Positions 14,530-23,409 are shown, counted from the stretch's first letter. The stretch: DNA of 32,957 nt from an uncultured Ruminococcus sp. (GCA_937898375.1 CALEJX010000125.1:1-32957), one strand, 5' to 3'. Numbers and translations: made by a program. The notes: generated from the sequence alone by a model not told the origin.

Positions 14530-14928
14530 ATGCAAATTACTGATACAATAGCGGATCTTCTTACAAGAATCCGTAACGCAAGTACTGCGAAGCACGCAAC
14601 AGTTGACGTTCCTGCATCTAATATGAAGAAGTCTATCACACAGATCCTCGTAGACGAAGGATACGTTAAGGACTTCAAGATCATTGAAGACGGTAAGCAG
14701 GGTATCATTAGAATTACTCTTAAATATGACGAGAACAGAAATCCAGTCATCACAGGACTCAGAAGAGTTTCAAAGCCTGGTCTGAGAATTTACGCAAGCT
14801 GCGAGGATATGCCAAAGGTTATAAAGGGCCTCGGTATTGCAATCGTATCTACTTCAAAGGGCGTTATCACAGACAAGAAGGCTAGAGAGCTGAATGTCGG
14901 CGGAGAAGTTCTCGCATTCATCTGGTAA
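14530..14928 (+). CDS. rpsH: 30S ribosomal protein S8
   Basis: 132 residues. S8 binds the central domain of 16S rRNA and in E. coli represses the spc operon. The C-terminal GIAIVSTSKGVITDKKAREL is the family signature. ATG follows AAAGGAGG. No S8-type mRNA site could be identified by eye. Confidence 0.97.
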   Translation: MQITDTIADLLTRIRNASTAKHATVDVPASNMKKSITQILVDEGYVKDFKIIEDGKQGIIRITLKYDENRNPVITGLRRVSKPGLRIYASCEDMPKVIKGLGIAIVSTSKGVITDKKARELNVGGEVLAFIW

Positions 14929-14941
14929 GGAGGACTAAGTT

Positions 14942-15493
14942 ATGTCAAGAATAGGTATTAAGCCAATTAGTGTTCCTGCAGGTGTAGAGGTTACTGTTGC
15001 AGACGGAAACGTAGTTACAGTAAAGGGTCCTAAGGGTTCACTCACAAAAGAGTTCCACAAGGATATGATCATAAAGTGTGCAGACGGCGTGATCACAGTA
15101 GAGCGTCCTTCAGAAGATAAGCTCCACAAGTCACTGCACGGTCTGACAAGAACACTCGTACACAACATGGTAGAGGGTGTTACAGACGGTTTCGCAAAGA
15201 AGCTTGAGATCGTTGGTGTAGGTTACAGAGCTCAGAAGCAGGGTAAGAACCTTGTTATGAACCTTGGTTTCTCTCATCAGGTTATCGTTCCTGAGACAGA
15301 TACTATCAAGATCGACGTACCTGACGCAAACCACATCGTAATTTCAGGCTGCGACAAGCAGGAAGTAGGTCAGTTTGCTTGTGAGATCCGTGAGAAGCGT
15401 CCACCAGAGCCTTATAAGGGTAAGGGTATTCGTTACGAAGGCGAGTACGTTATCCGTAAGGAAGGTAAAGCTGGTAAGGGCAGCAAGAAGTAA
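14942..15493 (+). CDS. rplF: 50S ribosomal protein L6
   Basis: 183 residues, two repeated domains. L6 lies near the factor-binding site. The C-terminal RPPEPYKGKGIRYEGEYV is diagnostic. ATG follows AAGGAGG, 13 nt after rpsH. Confidence 0.97.
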   Translation: MSRIGIKPISVPAGVEVTVADGNVVTVKGPKGSLTKEFHKDMIIKCADGVITVERPSEDKLHKSLHGLTRTLVHNMVEGVTDGFAKKLEIVGVGYRAQKQGKNLVMNLGFSHQVIVPETDTIKIDVPDANHIVISGCDKQEVGQFACEIREKRPPEPYKGKGIRYEGEYVIRKEGKAGKGSKK

Positions 15494-15511
15494 TAAAAGG
15501 AGAGAATTACT

Positions 15512-15871
15512 ATGGTTAAAAAGCTTGACAAGGCTAAGGCAAGAGCCAAAAGACATCAGAGAGTCCGCAACAAGATCAACGGAACAGCTGATTGTCCTCG
15601 TCTCAACGTATTCCGCTCCTCTAAGCATATCTATGTGCAGATCATTGACGATGTTAACGGCGTAACACTTTGCAGCGCTTCTTCAATGTCCAAGGATTTT
15701 GAAGGCAACGGCGGCAACAAGGAAGGCGCTCACAAGGTCGGCGAGATGATCGCTCAGGCAGCTAAGGCAAAGGGTATCGAGAATGTCGTATTCGACAGAG
15801 GCGGATACCTTTACCACGGACGTGTTCAGGAGTTGGCAGACGGAGCCCGTGAAGGCGGACTTAAGTTCTAA
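15512..15871 (+). CDS. rplR: 50S ribosomal protein L18
   Basis: 119 residues. L18 binds 5S rRNA together with L5. The segments RLNVFRSSKHIYVQIIDD (about 30-47) and FDRGGYLYHGRVQELADGAR near the C-terminus are typical. ATG follows AAAGGAGA. Confidence 0.97.
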   Translation: MVKKLDKAKARAKRHQRVRNKINGTADCPRLNVFRSSKHIYVQIIDDVNGVTLCSASSMSKDFEGNGGNKEGAHKVGEMIAQAAKAKGIENVVFDRGGYLYHGRVQELADGAREGGLKF

Positions 15872-15886
15872 AGAGGAGGGTAAACA

Positions 15887-16387
15887 TTGGCTTTAATAGA
15901 TGCTTCAAACATGGAACTTACTGAAAAGGTCGTTGCGATTAACAGAGTATCAAAGACTGTTAAGGGCGGCCGTATAATGAAGTTCTCAGTCCTCGTAGTA
16001 GTAGGCGACGGAAACGGAGTAGTAGGTTTCGGAATCGGTAAATCAGGAGAAGTTCCTGACGCAATCAGAAAGGCAATCCAGGACGCCAAGAAGAACCTTA
16101 TCAGAATTTCACTTAAGGGAACAACTATCCCACACGAAATTATCGGTAAGTTCGGTGCAGGCGAGGTTCTTCTCAAGCCTGCAGCACCAGGTACTGGAGT
16201 TATCGCAGGCGGCACAGTAAGAGCCGTTGTAGAAGCTGCTGGAATCAAGGATATCAGAGCTAAGCAGCTCCGTTCAAACAATCCTTACAACGCAGTAAGA
16301 GCTACAATAAGCGGTCTTGCTAACATCAGAAGCGCTGAAACAGTAGCAGCTCTCAGAGGCAAGACAGTTAAAGAAATTACAGGCTAA
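15887..16387 (+). CDS. rpsE: 30S ribosomal protein S5
   Basis: 166 residues. S5 lines the mRNA entry and affects decoding accuracy. The double-stranded RNA-binding-like domain (about 11-75) and GTGVIAGGTVRAVVEAAG (about 104-121) are present. The start is TTG behind GAGGAGGG with 6-nt spacing. An ATG nine codons in is possible but has no such site. Confidence 0.96.
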   Translation: MALIDASNMELTEKVVAINRVSKTVKGGRIMKFSVLVVVGDGNGVVGFGIGKSGEVPDAIRKAIQDAKKNLIRISLKGTTIPHEIIGKFGAGEVLLKPAAPGTGVIAGGTVRAVVEAAGIKDIRAKQLRSNNPYNAVRATISGLANIRSAETVAALRGKTVKEITG

Positions 16388-16401
16388 GGAGGATAACAGT
16401 T

Positions 16402-16578
16402 ATGGCAATTAACATCGAACTGATAAAGAGCCTTAACGGAAGAAGCGATAAGCAGGTCGCTACCGCTAATTCACTGGGTCTCAGAAAAATCGGGGATAAG
16501 ACTTGTCAGCCTGACAATCCTCAGACAAAGGGAAAGGTAAAGGTTATCTCCCATCTTATTAAAGTAACTGAAGCATAA
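16402..16578 (+). CDS. rpmD: 50S ribosomal protein L30
   Basis: 58 residues, normal for this small protein. The translation begins MAINIELIKSLNGRSDKQVA and includes the typical ANSLGLRKIGD block and the ending VSHLI-type segment (VISHLIKVTEA). ATG follows AAGGAGG, 14 nt after rpsE and 15 nt before rplO. Confidence 0.96.
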   Translation: MAINIELIKSLNGRSDKQVATANSLGLRKIGDKTCQPDNPQTKGKVKVISHLIKVTEA

Positions 16579-16593
16579 GGAGGTGCAATCTGA

Positions 16594-17034
16594 ATGAAAC
16601 TGCACGAATTATCACCTGTTGCAGGCTCCGTAAAGGAGAGCAAGCGCAAGGGCAGAGGTCACGGTTCCGGTAACGGAAAGACCGCAGGCAAGGGACACAA
16701 AGGTCAGAAGGCTCGTTCCGGCGGCGGAGTTAGACCGGGCTTTGAAGGCGGACAGACAATGCTCGCAAGAAGAATCCCTAAGCGTGGATTCAACAATATT
16801 TTCGCAACAAAGTATGCTATCGTAAATGTATCTGATCTTGATAGATTTGTTGACGGCACAGTTGTTGATACTGAGCTTCTTAAAGCTTCAGGCATCATCA
16901 AGAAGGAACTTGACGGCGTCAAGATCCTCGGAAACGGCGAATTAACTAAAAACCTTACCGTTAAAGCTGCTAAGTTCTCAGCAGCTGCTAAGGAAAAGAT
17001 TGAAAAGGCAGGCGGGAAGGTTGAGGTGATGTAA
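16594..17034 (+). CDS. rplO: 50S ribosomal protein L15
   Basis: 146 residues, a late-assembly protein. The glycine-rich basic N-terminus (GRGHGSGNGKTAGKGHKGQK, about 21-40) and GFEGGQTMLARRIPKRGF are diagnostic. Only 2 nt separate its stop from the secY start, suggesting coupled translation. Confidence 0.97.
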   Translation: MKLHELSPVAGSVKESKRKGRGHGSGNGKTAGKGHKGQKARSGGGVRPGFEGGQTMLARRIPKRGFNNIFATKYAIVNVSDLDRFVDGTVVDTELLKASGIIKKELDGVKILGNGELTKNLTVKAAKFSAAAKEKIEKAGGKVEVM

Positions 17035-17036
17035 TT

Positions 17037-18332
17037 GTGATAGAGACATTTCGTAATGCCTGGAGAGTTCCGGAATTAAGAAAAAAACTTCTATTTACTT
17101 TTTTCATCATCATCATCTACAGAGTCGGCGGTACAGTTCCTGTACCTTACCTTGACTCAACCGCATTGTCAGCATGGTTTGAACAGAGTGCTTCGTCAGG
17201 TGACTTTTTCAGCTACCTGAACGTTCTGTCAGGAGGTAACTTCTCAAAAGCTACCCTCTTGGCGCTCTCCGTTTCACCTTATATTAATGCACAAATTATC
17301 ATTCAGCTTCTGACCTATGCTCTCCCACCTCTGGAAAGACTCCAGAAAGAGGGACCGGAGGGAAGAAAGAAACTCAACAAGATAACAAAATATGCGTCCC
17401 TTGCTATTGCGATCTTCCAGGCGTGGGCTTATTACCTCACCATGAAGAAAGCGGGCGCTTGTGTTTACACAGAGGGCTTTAGCAAGATATTCGCAGAGAT
17501 CGTTATTATCGCTTGCTTTACAGCAGGTGCGTCACTGACTATTTGGCTTGGTGACGAGATCAATGAAAAGGGTATCGGAAACGGTATCTCAATGCTCCTG
17601 TTCGCAGGTATCATTGCTAGAGGCCCTTCAGCAGTACTCAGTCTCTTCAGTTTGATGAAGACTGGTGATGCTAAGAAGATCATACTTGTTATCTTCATAC
17701 TCATTGTGTTTGTTCTGATGATAGGCTTTATCATCTTTATGAACGAGGCTGAAAGAAGAATACCGATACAGTACGCTAAGAGAGTAGTCGGCAGAAAACA
17801 GTACGGCGGTCAGAATACATTTATTCCGGTCAAGATCGCAATGAGCGGCGTTATGCCTATCATATTTGCAATGGCTTTCATGTCACTGCCTTCAACACTC
17901 AAGATGTTCATTGAACCTAAGAGCGGAAGTTTCTACGATCACTTCCTCCACTGGTTCGAGTACACTCATCCGTTCTACGCTTGTCTGTACTTCGTGCTGA
18001 TAATCGGCTTTAACTATTTCTACGTTTCAATGCAGTACAATCCACTTGAGATCGCTAACAACCTCAGACAGAATAACGGCGGTATCCCTGGTATCAGACC
18101 GGGCAGACCAACTTCCGATTATCTGAAGAAGGTTCTGTCAAAGATAACATTGGTAGGAGCTGTGTTCCTCGGAATAATCGCTATCTTCCCTATTATCTTT
18201 TCTTCGATCGCAAAGATGAACATTGCAATGGGCGGTACTTCGATACTCATCGTTGTATCAGTTGCTCTTGAAACTGCAAGAACTATGGAATCTCAGATGA
18301 TGATGCGTCATCATAAGGGCTTCCTTGAATAA
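17037..18332 (+). CDS. secY: Protein translocase subunit SecY
   Basis: 431 residues with about ten hydrophobic membrane segments. SecY forms the protein-conducting channel of the Sec translocon. The early segment YRVGGTVPVPYLD, the SPYINAQIIIQLL second helix region and the C-terminal loop RPGRPTSDYLKKVLSK are typical. The GTG start is coupled to the end of rplO, whose GAGGTG supplies the ribosome binding site. It links ribosome production to export capacity. Confidence 0.97.
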   Translation: MIETFRNAWRVPELRKKLLFTFFIIIIYRVGGTVPVPYLDSTALSAWFEQSASSGDFFSYLNVLSGGNFSKATLLALSVSPYINAQIIIQLLTYALPPLERLQKEGPEGRKKLNKITKYASLAIAIFQAWAYYLTMKKAGACVYTEGFSKIFAEIVIIACFTAGASLTIWLGDEINEKGIGNGISMLLFAGIIARGPSAVLSLFSLMKTGDAKKIILVIFILIVFVLMIGFIIFMNEAERRIPIQYAKRVVGRKQYGGQNTFIPVKIAMSGVMPIIFAMAFMSLPSTLKMFIEPKSGSFYDHFLHWFEYTHPFYACLYFVLIIGFNYFYVSMQYNPLEIANNLRQNNGGIPGIRPGRPTSDYLKKVLSKITLVGAVFLGIIAIFPIIFSSIAKMNIAMGGTSILIVVSVALETARTMESQMMMRHHKGFLE

Positions 18333-18370
18333 ACCATAGGCTTTACGTTTGAGATAAAAAGGAGTTAAAA

Positions 18371-19003
18371 ATGAATATTATTCTTTTAGGCGCTCCCGGT
18401 GCGGGAAAAGGAACTCAGGCTGAGGTTATCTGCAAGGCTCTGAATATTCCTACTATTTCTACAGGTAATATGCTCAGAGCTGCTGTTAAGGCTGGCACTG
18501 AGTACGGTCTCAAGGCTAAGGCTGCTATGGACGCAGGCGACCTTGTATCAGACGATATCGTAATCGGTATCCTCAAGGACAGGATCGCTGAGCCTGACGC
18601 TCAGAACGGTTTCATTCTGGACGGCTTCCCAAGAACAGTTCCTCAGGCTGAGGCACTTGACGCTATGGGCGTTAAGATAGACAAGGTCATCGAGATATAT
18701 GTTCCGGACGAGACTATCCAGCAGAGACTTTCAGGCAGAAGAGTTTGCCTTGACTGTGGCGCTACTTACCACACAGCTTTCAAGCCTTCAAAGGTAGAGG
18801 GTGTGTGCGACGTTTGCGGCAAGCCAATCGTTATCCGTAAGGACGATGAGCCTGCAACAGTTATCAGCAGACTTCAGACATATCACAAATCAACCGCCCC
18901 TCTTAAAGATTATTATGGTAAGCAGGGCAAACTTGTTACTGTTGAGGGACAGGATAAGGTAGAGGACACTTCAAAGCTTGTCCTCGAAGCTGTTAAGGCA
19001 TAG
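18371..19003 (+). CDS. adk: Adenylate kinase, zinc-binding lid
   Basis: 210 residues. It converts ATP and AMP into two ADP in the cytoplasm. The P-loop GAPGAGKGTQ is at residues 7-16 and DGFPRT at about 84-89. The lid has four cysteines (126, 129, 146, 149) that should bind structural zinc, as in many Gram-positive enzymes. ATG follows AAAAGGAG. The place between secY and map is standard in Firmicutes. Confidence 0.97.
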   Translation: MNIILLGAPGAGKGTQAEVICKALNIPTISTGNMLRAAVKAGTEYGLKAKAAMDAGDLVSDDIVIGILKDRIAEPDAQNGFILDGFPRTVPQAEALDAMGVKIDKVIEIYVPDETIQQRLSGRRVCLDCGATYHTAFKPSKVEGVCDVCGKPIVIRKDDEPATVISRLQTYHKSTAPLKDYYGKQGKLVTVEGQDKVEDTSKLVLEAVKA

Positions 19004-19020
19004 AATCCGAGGCGTTTTTA

Positions 19021-19767
19021 ATGATTTGCGTTAAATCAAACAAAGAGATCGAGAAAATGCGGAAGGCGGGCGCAATAACCGCCGGAGCATTGATCGCTGC
19101 GGGCGAGGCTATCAGACCGGGTATGACTACCTACGAGCTTGATAAAGTCGTTCACAGATATATCACTTCTCATGGTGCAAAGCCAAGCTTTCTTGGCTAC
19201 GGCGGATTTCCAGGCTCAGCCTGCATTTCCGTCAACGATGAGATAATCCATGGTATCCCCGGTCCACGCAAGCTTTGCGAGGGCGACATCGTTTCAGTAG
19301 ACGTTGGTGCTTATATCGACGGCTATCACGGAGATTCCTGCAAGACCTTTGCTGTAGGCAAGATTTCCCCTGAGGCAGAGGCTCTGATGAAGTCCACCGA
19401 AGAAAGTCTGTATCTTGCAATAGATATGGTAAAGCCTGGTGTTAGACTTGGCGACTTGGGTGCGGCTATTCAGAAATACAATGAGGACAACGGCTACTCC
19501 GTTGTAAGACAGTTCGTAGGTCATGGTGTGGGCAAAAAACTTCACGAAGATCCTGAAGTTCCGAACTATGGCAAGGCTGGTCACGGCATCAGACTTGTGG
19601 CAGGCATGGTAATAGCTATAGAGCCTATGATAAACATGGGTACAGCTGATATCAAGACAATGCCTGACGGCTGGACTGTCAAGACAAAAGACGGCAAGTG
19701 GGCGGCTCATTTTGAGCATACAATCGCAGTTACTCCTGACGGGGCAGTTATTCTGACCAAAGTATGA
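19021..19767 (+). CDS. map: Methionine aminopeptidase, type I
   Basis: 248 residues. It removes the initiator methionine from nascent proteins. All five metal ligands are visible: Asp94, Asp105, His168, Glu201 and Glu232. His76 in IHGIP is the expected active-site histidine. There is no N-terminal zinc-finger extension, so it is the short bacterial form. The stop overlaps the next gene by 4 nt (ATGA). Confidence 0.97.
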   Translation: MICVKSNKEIEKMRKAGAITAGALIAAGEAIRPGMTTYELDKVVHRYITSHGAKPSFLGYGGFPGSACISVNDEIIHGIPGPRKLCEGDIVSVDVGAYIDGYHGDSCKTFAVGKISPEAEALMKSTEESLYLAIDMVKPGVRLGDLGAAIQKYNEDNGYSVVRQFVGHGVGKKLHEDPEVPNYGKAGHGIRLVAGMVIAIEPMINMGTADIKTMPDGWTVKTKDGKWAAHFEHTIAVTPDGAVILTKV

Positions 19768-20063
19768 CGGAGAAAAGCGTTGTAGATATACCGATCGGTT
19801 CAGTGGTGCTTGCGAACGCAGGCCGTGATAAGGGCAGATATTTTGTTGCGGTAGCTGCCAGCGGCGGTTTTGTGTATATCGCAGACGGCAAGGAGCGCAA
19901 GCTTCAAAAGCCAAAGCGCAAAAACATGAAACACATTTCACCTGCGGGCGTTATCATCAGCACTGATGAGCTGACAAACAGGAAATTAAGACGGCTGATA
20001 CAAGGTTTTGACCCAAACCATGTTACAGCAGACCAAAACCTTTTAGATGGGGAGGTTTTTTAA
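19764..20063 (+). CDS. KOW-domain RNA-binding protein (L14e/L27e-like)
   Basis: 99 residues. The N-terminal part (about 9-40, GSVVLANAGRDKGRYFVAVA) has the KOW pattern found in ribosomal and NusG-like proteins. The middle is strongly basic (ERKLQKPKRKNMKH). Such a gene is commonly found between map and infA in Firmicutes, and its exact role is not established. It overlaps map by 4 nt and infA by one base, so its translation is probably coupled to both. Confidence 0.85.
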   Translation: MTEKSVVDIPIGSVVLANAGRDKGRYFVAVAASGGFVYIADGKERKLQKPKRKNMKHISPAGVIISTDELTNRKLRRLIQGFDPNHVTADQNLLDGEVF

Positions 20064-20281
20064 TGTCAAAGGAAGACGTTATCGAACTTGAGGGAACGGT
20101 AATTGAGGCTAAGCCAAATGCAACGTTTCTGGTAGAACTTTCAAACGGTCATAAAATCCTTGCTCATATTTCGGGTAAGCTGCGTATGAATTATATTCGT
20201 ATCGTGCCCGGAGATAAGGTAACGGTCGAAATGTCACCGTATGACTTGACAAAGGGAAGAATCACATGGAGAGCTAAGTAA
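20063..20281 (+). CDS. infA: Translation initiation factor IF-1
   Basis: 72 residues, a single OB-fold (S1-type) domain, standard length. IF-1 binds the A site of the small subunit during initiation. The segments IELEGTVIEAKPNATFLVEL and RIVPGDKVTVEMSPYDLTKG are typical. The start overlaps the preceding stop by one base. A GGGGAGG lies just upstream. Confidence 0.97.
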   Translation: MSKEDVIELEGTVIEAKPNATFLVELSNGHKILAHISGKLRMNYIRIVPGDKVTVEMSPYDLTKGRITWRAK

Positions 20282-20297
20282 GCTTTCCCATAAGTTT

Positions 20298-20314
20298 AAG
20301 AATTTTTAATTCTT
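20298..20314 (+). promoter_or_regulatory. Small AU-rich hairpin between infA and rpmJ
   Basis: AAGAATT (20298-20304) pairs with AATTCTT (20308-20314) over a 3-nt loop in a 60-nt gap. It is weak and has no T-run. Its role is unclear. Confidence 0.25.
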
Positions 20315-20341
20315 GTCGCTAAATTCAAAGGAGGTATTTCA

Positions 20342-20455
20342 ATGAAAGTAAGACCTTCAGTTAAGCCTATCTGCGAGAAGTGCAAGGTAATCAAGAGAAA
20401 AGGCAAGGTTATGGTAATCTGCCAGAATCCTAAGCACAAACAACGTCAGGGCTAA
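20342..20455 (+). CDS. rpmJ: 50S ribosomal protein L36, zinc-binding form
   Basis: 37 residues: MKVRPSVKPICEKCKVIKRK and then the rest of the standard protein. The zinc ligands C-x-x-C, a later Cys and His are all present (CEKC, ICQNPKH). ATG follows AAAGGAGG. It is in its standard place between infA and rpsM. Confidence 0.97.
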   Translation: MKVRPSVKPICEKCKVIKRKGKVMVICQNPKHKQRQG

Positions 20456-20484
20456 CAAACCAATAATGGAGGTGCAGCTAAATA

Positions 20485-20853
20485 ATGGCTCGTATTGCTG
20501 GTATCGACCTGCCAAAGGATAAGAGAATTGAAATTGCTCTTACTTATATCTATGGTATAGGTCAGAAAACTGCTACTAAGATTCTTAATGAAACAGGCGT
20601 AAATCCTGACACAAGAGTTAAGGATATGTCTGAGGACGATGTAGCTAAATTGCGTGAATATATTGACCATAACATCACTGTTGAGGGTGACCTCAGAAGA
20701 AATGTTGCGCTCAATATCAAGAGATTGACAGAAATCGGTTGTTATCGTGGTCTTCGTCACAGAAGAGGTCTCCCAGTTAGAGGTCAGAGAACAAAGACCA
20801 ATGCAAGAACTCGTAAGGGTCCTGTAAAGACAATCGCTAATAAGAAGAAGTAA
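20485..20853 (+). CDS. rpsM: 30S ribosomal protein S13
   Basis: 122 residues. S13 contacts the P-site tRNA and the large subunit. The start MARIAGIDLPKDKRIEIAL and the C-terminal RGLRHRRGLPVRGQRTKTNA are diagnostic. ATG follows ATGGAGGTG. Confidence 0.97.
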   Translation: MARIAGIDLPKDKRIEIALTYIYGIGQKTATKILNETGVNPDTRVKDMSEDDVAKLREYIDHNITVEGDLRRNVALNIKRLTEIGCYRGLRHRRGLPVRGQRTKTNARTRKGPVKTIANKKK

Positions 20854-20867
20854 GGAGGGTGTGAACA

Positions 20868-21266
20868 ATGGCTCAGGCTAAGAAGAAGACTACTATTCGT
20901 CGTCGTCGTGAAAGAAAGAACATTGAACAGGGACAGGTTCATATCCAGTCTACTTTTAACAACACTATCGTAACTATTACAGATATGCAGGGCAATGCTA
21001 TTTCTTGGGCATCTGCCGGCGGACTCGGCTTCAGAGGTTCTAAGAAGTCTACTCCATTCGCTGCTCAGACAGCTGCTGAAACTGCTGCAAGAGCTGCTAA
21101 GGAGCATGGCCTTAAGACAGTTGAAGTTTTTGTAAAGGGACCTGGTGCTGGCCGTGAGGCTGCAATCAGAGCTTTGCAGTCTGAGGATCTTGAAGTTAGA
21201 CTTATCAAGGATGTAACTCCGATCCCTCACAATGGATGCCGTCCTCCAAAGAGAAGACGTGTATAG
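20868..21266 (+). CDS. rpsK: 30S ribosomal protein S11
   Basis: 132 residues. S11 lies in the platform near the E site. The segments VHIQSTFNNTIVTITD (about 25-40) and the C-terminal PIPHNGCRPPKRRRV are diagnostic. ATG follows AAGGAGGGTG. It is followed by a 92-nt gap with two hairpins. Confidence 0.97.
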   Translation: MAQAKKKTTIRRRRERKNIEQGQVHIQSTFNNTIVTITDMQGNAISWASAGGLGFRGSKKSTPFAAQTAAETAARAAKEHGLKTVEVFVKGPGAGREAAIRALQSEDLEVRLIKDVTPIPHNGCRPPKRRRV

Positions 21267-21279
21267 TTTATAAGACAAT

Positions 21280-21330
21280 TTGAGTTTGTAGTTTACTCAA
21301 AGTCGGGTAAGCAATTCGGCTAAGACCCGA
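21280..21330 (+). promoter_or_regulatory. Two hairpins in the rpsK-rpsD gap
   Basis: TTGAGT (21280-21285) pairs with ACTCAA (21295-21300), and TCGGGT (21303-21308) pairs with ACCCGA (21325-21330). No T-run follows. S4 is a known translational regulator in several bacteria, so an S4 site here is possible but not shown. Confidence 0.4.
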
Positions 21331-21358
21331 TAACATTTAGAAAACGGAGGTATTTACT

Positions 21359-21958
21359 ATGGCAGTAAATAGAGAACCAATACTCAAGAGATGTAAATCT
21401 CTCGGAATCAGCCCAGCAGTTATGGGTGTTAATAAGGAAGAAACAAAGCGTAATTCCAACGATAACAAGAGAAAGAAAGTTTCAGAATACGGTATGCAGC
21501 TCAAGGAAAAGCAGAAGCTCAAGTTCATCTACGGCGTTCTTGAGAAGCAGTTCCGTCACTTGTTCGAGCTTGCTGAGAAAATGGAGGGTCAGGCTGGTGC
21601 TAACCTCATTACTCTTCTCGAGTCAAGACTTGACAACGTTGTATACAGAATGGGTCTTTCAATGACAAGAAGAGAGGCTCGTCAGCTCGTTGTTCACGGT
21701 CATTATCTTGTTAACGGCAAGAGAGTTGACATTCCTTCTTACAGAGTTAAGGAAGGCGACGTTATCTCACTTAAGGAAAACAGCAAGAAGAGCGAGAAGT
21801 TCAAGCAGATCATTGAGGCTAACGCTTCAAAGGCAGCTCCTACATGGCTTGAGGTAAACAAGGACAACCAGACAGCTAAGGTTCTGCGTATGCCTGTTAA
21901 GGACGACCTTGACTATGACATCGAGGAGCACCTCATCGTCGAGTTGTATTCTAAATAA
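21359..21958 (+). CDS. rpsD: 30S ribosomal protein S4
   Basis: 199 residues. S4 starts assembly of the small-subunit body. The S4 RNA-binding domain is at about 90-155, with MTRREARQLVVHGHYLVNGK visible. The N-terminus lacks the cysteine cluster of the zinc form. ATG follows ACGGAGG. Confidence 0.97.
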   Translation: MAVNREPILKRCKSLGISPAVMGVNKEETKRNSNDNKRKKVSEYGMQLKEKQKLKFIYGVLEKQFRHLFELAEKMEGQAGANLITLLESRLDNVVYRMGLSMTRREARQLVVHGHYLVNGKRVDIPSYRVKEGDVISLKENSKKSEKFKQIIEANASKAAPTWLEVNKDNQTAKVLRMPVKDDLDYDIEEHLIVELYSK

Positions 21959-21972
21959 TGTATTGATAGTGG

Positions 21973-22012
21973 TTCTCTCGGTATGCACTCTGCATGGGTG
22001 CGTATCGGAGAA
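21973..22012 (+). promoter_or_regulatory. Strong hairpin in the rpsD-rpoA gap
   Basis: The left arm 21973-21988 (ending GTATGCAC) pairs with the right arm 21998-22012 (starting GTGCGTAT) in about 15 pairs with one bulge and two wobbles. There is no T-run. It lies in a 131-nt gap and may tune expression of rpoA and rplQ relative to the genes before. Confidence 0.5.
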
Positions 22013-22089
22013 ATACTTGATATGTTTTTGGAAGTGTATGTGTTATTGATCATATAAAACAATCGAGTTTGAAAACAGGAGGGTCTTAA

Positions 22090-23049
22090 ATGCTTGAAAA
22101 AATAGAAAAGCCTGAAATCGAAACAGCCGAGCTAAAGAGCAACGGAACATACGGCAAGTTTATTCTCGAACCTCTGGAGCGTGGCTATGGTATTACGCTC
22201 GGAAACAGTCTGAGACGTGTACTGCTCTCCTCTTTGCCAGGCGTCGCCGTTACATCGGTAAAGATCGACGGTGTACACCACGAACTATCAACAATTCCCG
22301 GAGTTAAGGAAGATGTTACTGAGATCATTCTTAACCTCAAGGGTTTAACTGCAAAGCTTTACGGCGAGGGTCCTAAAAAGATCTACATTGAAGCCGAAGG
22401 CGAGTGCGTTGTCACTGCCGGCGACATCAAGACAGATTCTGAGGTGGACATTCTTGTTCCTGATATGCACATTGCAACATTGGGACCGGGCGCAAAGCTT
22501 TATATGGAAATTGAGATCGACAGAGGTCGTGGATATGTTTCTGCGGAAAAGAACAAGGCTCTTATGCCTAATGCCCCTATCGGTGTTATTGCAGTAGACA
22601 GTATTTATACGCCTGTATTAAAGGTGAACTTCACGGTGGATAACACCCGTGTTGGACAGATCACCGACTTTGATAAGCTTACACTGGAGGTTTGGACCGA
22701 CGGTACTATCTCCGCTAAGGAAGCTGTATCAATGGCAGCCAAACTCCTCAACGAGCATCTGAATCTCTTTGTTGATCTCTCAGAAGAGACCAACGTTGTA
22801 GAGATGATGGTTGAAAAGGATGAAAAGGGCAAGGAAAAGATCCTTGAGATGACCATTGAGGAACTTGACTTATCTGTGCGTTCATTTAACTGTCTGAAGC
22901 GTGCAGGAATTAACACGGTTAACGATTTGATTGAAAAGTCTGCTGAAGAAATGATGAAGGTCAGAAACCTTGGTAAGAAGTCATTTGACGAGGTAAAGGA
23001 AAAGCTTCATTCATTGGGTTACGACCTTAATTCAGAGGACGATAATTAA
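22090..23049 (+). CDS. rpoA: DNA-directed RNA polymerase subunit alpha
   Basis: 319 residues. The N-terminal assembly domain (about 1-230) includes LEPLERGYGITLGNSLRRVL, and the C-terminal DNA-binding domain (about 250-315) includes LKRAGINTVNDLIEKS and VRNLGKKSFDEVKEKL. It dimerises to nucleate RNA polymerase and contacts activators and UP elements. ATG follows AGGAGGG. It shares the superoperon with ribosomal genes as in most Firmicutes. Confidence 0.97.
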   Translation: MLEKIEKPEIETAELKSNGTYGKFILEPLERGYGITLGNSLRRVLLSSLPGVAVTSVKIDGVHHELSTIPGVKEDVTEIILNLKGLTAKLYGEGPKKIYIEAEGECVVTAGDIKTDSEVDILVPDMHIATLGPGAKLYMEIEIDRGRGYVSAEKNKALMPNAPIGVIAVDSIYTPVLKVNFTVDNTRVGQITDFDKLTLEVWTDGTISAKEAVSMAAKLLNEHLNLFVDLSEETNVVEMMVEKDEKGKEKILEMTIEELDLSVRSFNCLKRAGINTVNDLIEKSAEEMMKVRNLGKKSFDEVKEKLHSLGYDLNSEDDN

Positions 23050-23067
23050 AGTAAGGAGTGAAAATCT

Positions 23068-23409
23068 ATGCCAGGCACAAGAAAGCTGGGAAGAACTAGC
23101 GACCAGAGAAAAGCAATGCTCAGAGCTATGGTTACTTATCTTCTCGAAAACGGTAAGATTGAAACCACTGTAACAAGAGCTAAGGAAGTTGCTGCTATGA
23201 CTGAGAAAATGATTACTCTCGGCAAGGCAGGCGACCTTCACTCAAAGCGTCAGGTACTTTCTTATGTAACTAAGGAAGACGTAGCTAAGAAGCTGTTTGA
23301 CAACATTGCACCTTCATACGAGGGCAGAAACGGCGGCTATACAAAGATCATCAAGATCGGACCACGTCGTGGCGACGCTGCTGAAATGGCTATCATTCAG
23401 TTGGTTTAA
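23068..23409 (+). CDS. rplQ: 50S ribosomal protein L17
   Basis: 113 residues, normal for Firmicutes. L17 lies near the exit tunnel. RKLGRTSDQRKAMLRAMVTYL (residues 5 onward) is the family signature. It is the last gene of the superoperon and a terminator follows 19 nt after the stop. Confidence 0.97.
   Translation: MPGTRKLGRTSDQRKAMLRAMVTYLLENGKIETTVTRAKEVAAMTEKMITLGKAGDLHSKRQVLSYVTKEDVAKKLFDNIAPSYEGRNGGYTKIIKIGPRRGDAAEMAIIQLV

Noticed and set aside
21959..22089. Internal promoter for rpoA
   Set aside because: The best box pair (TTGGAA and TATAAA) has a 19-bp spacing and poor match, so it is not supported.
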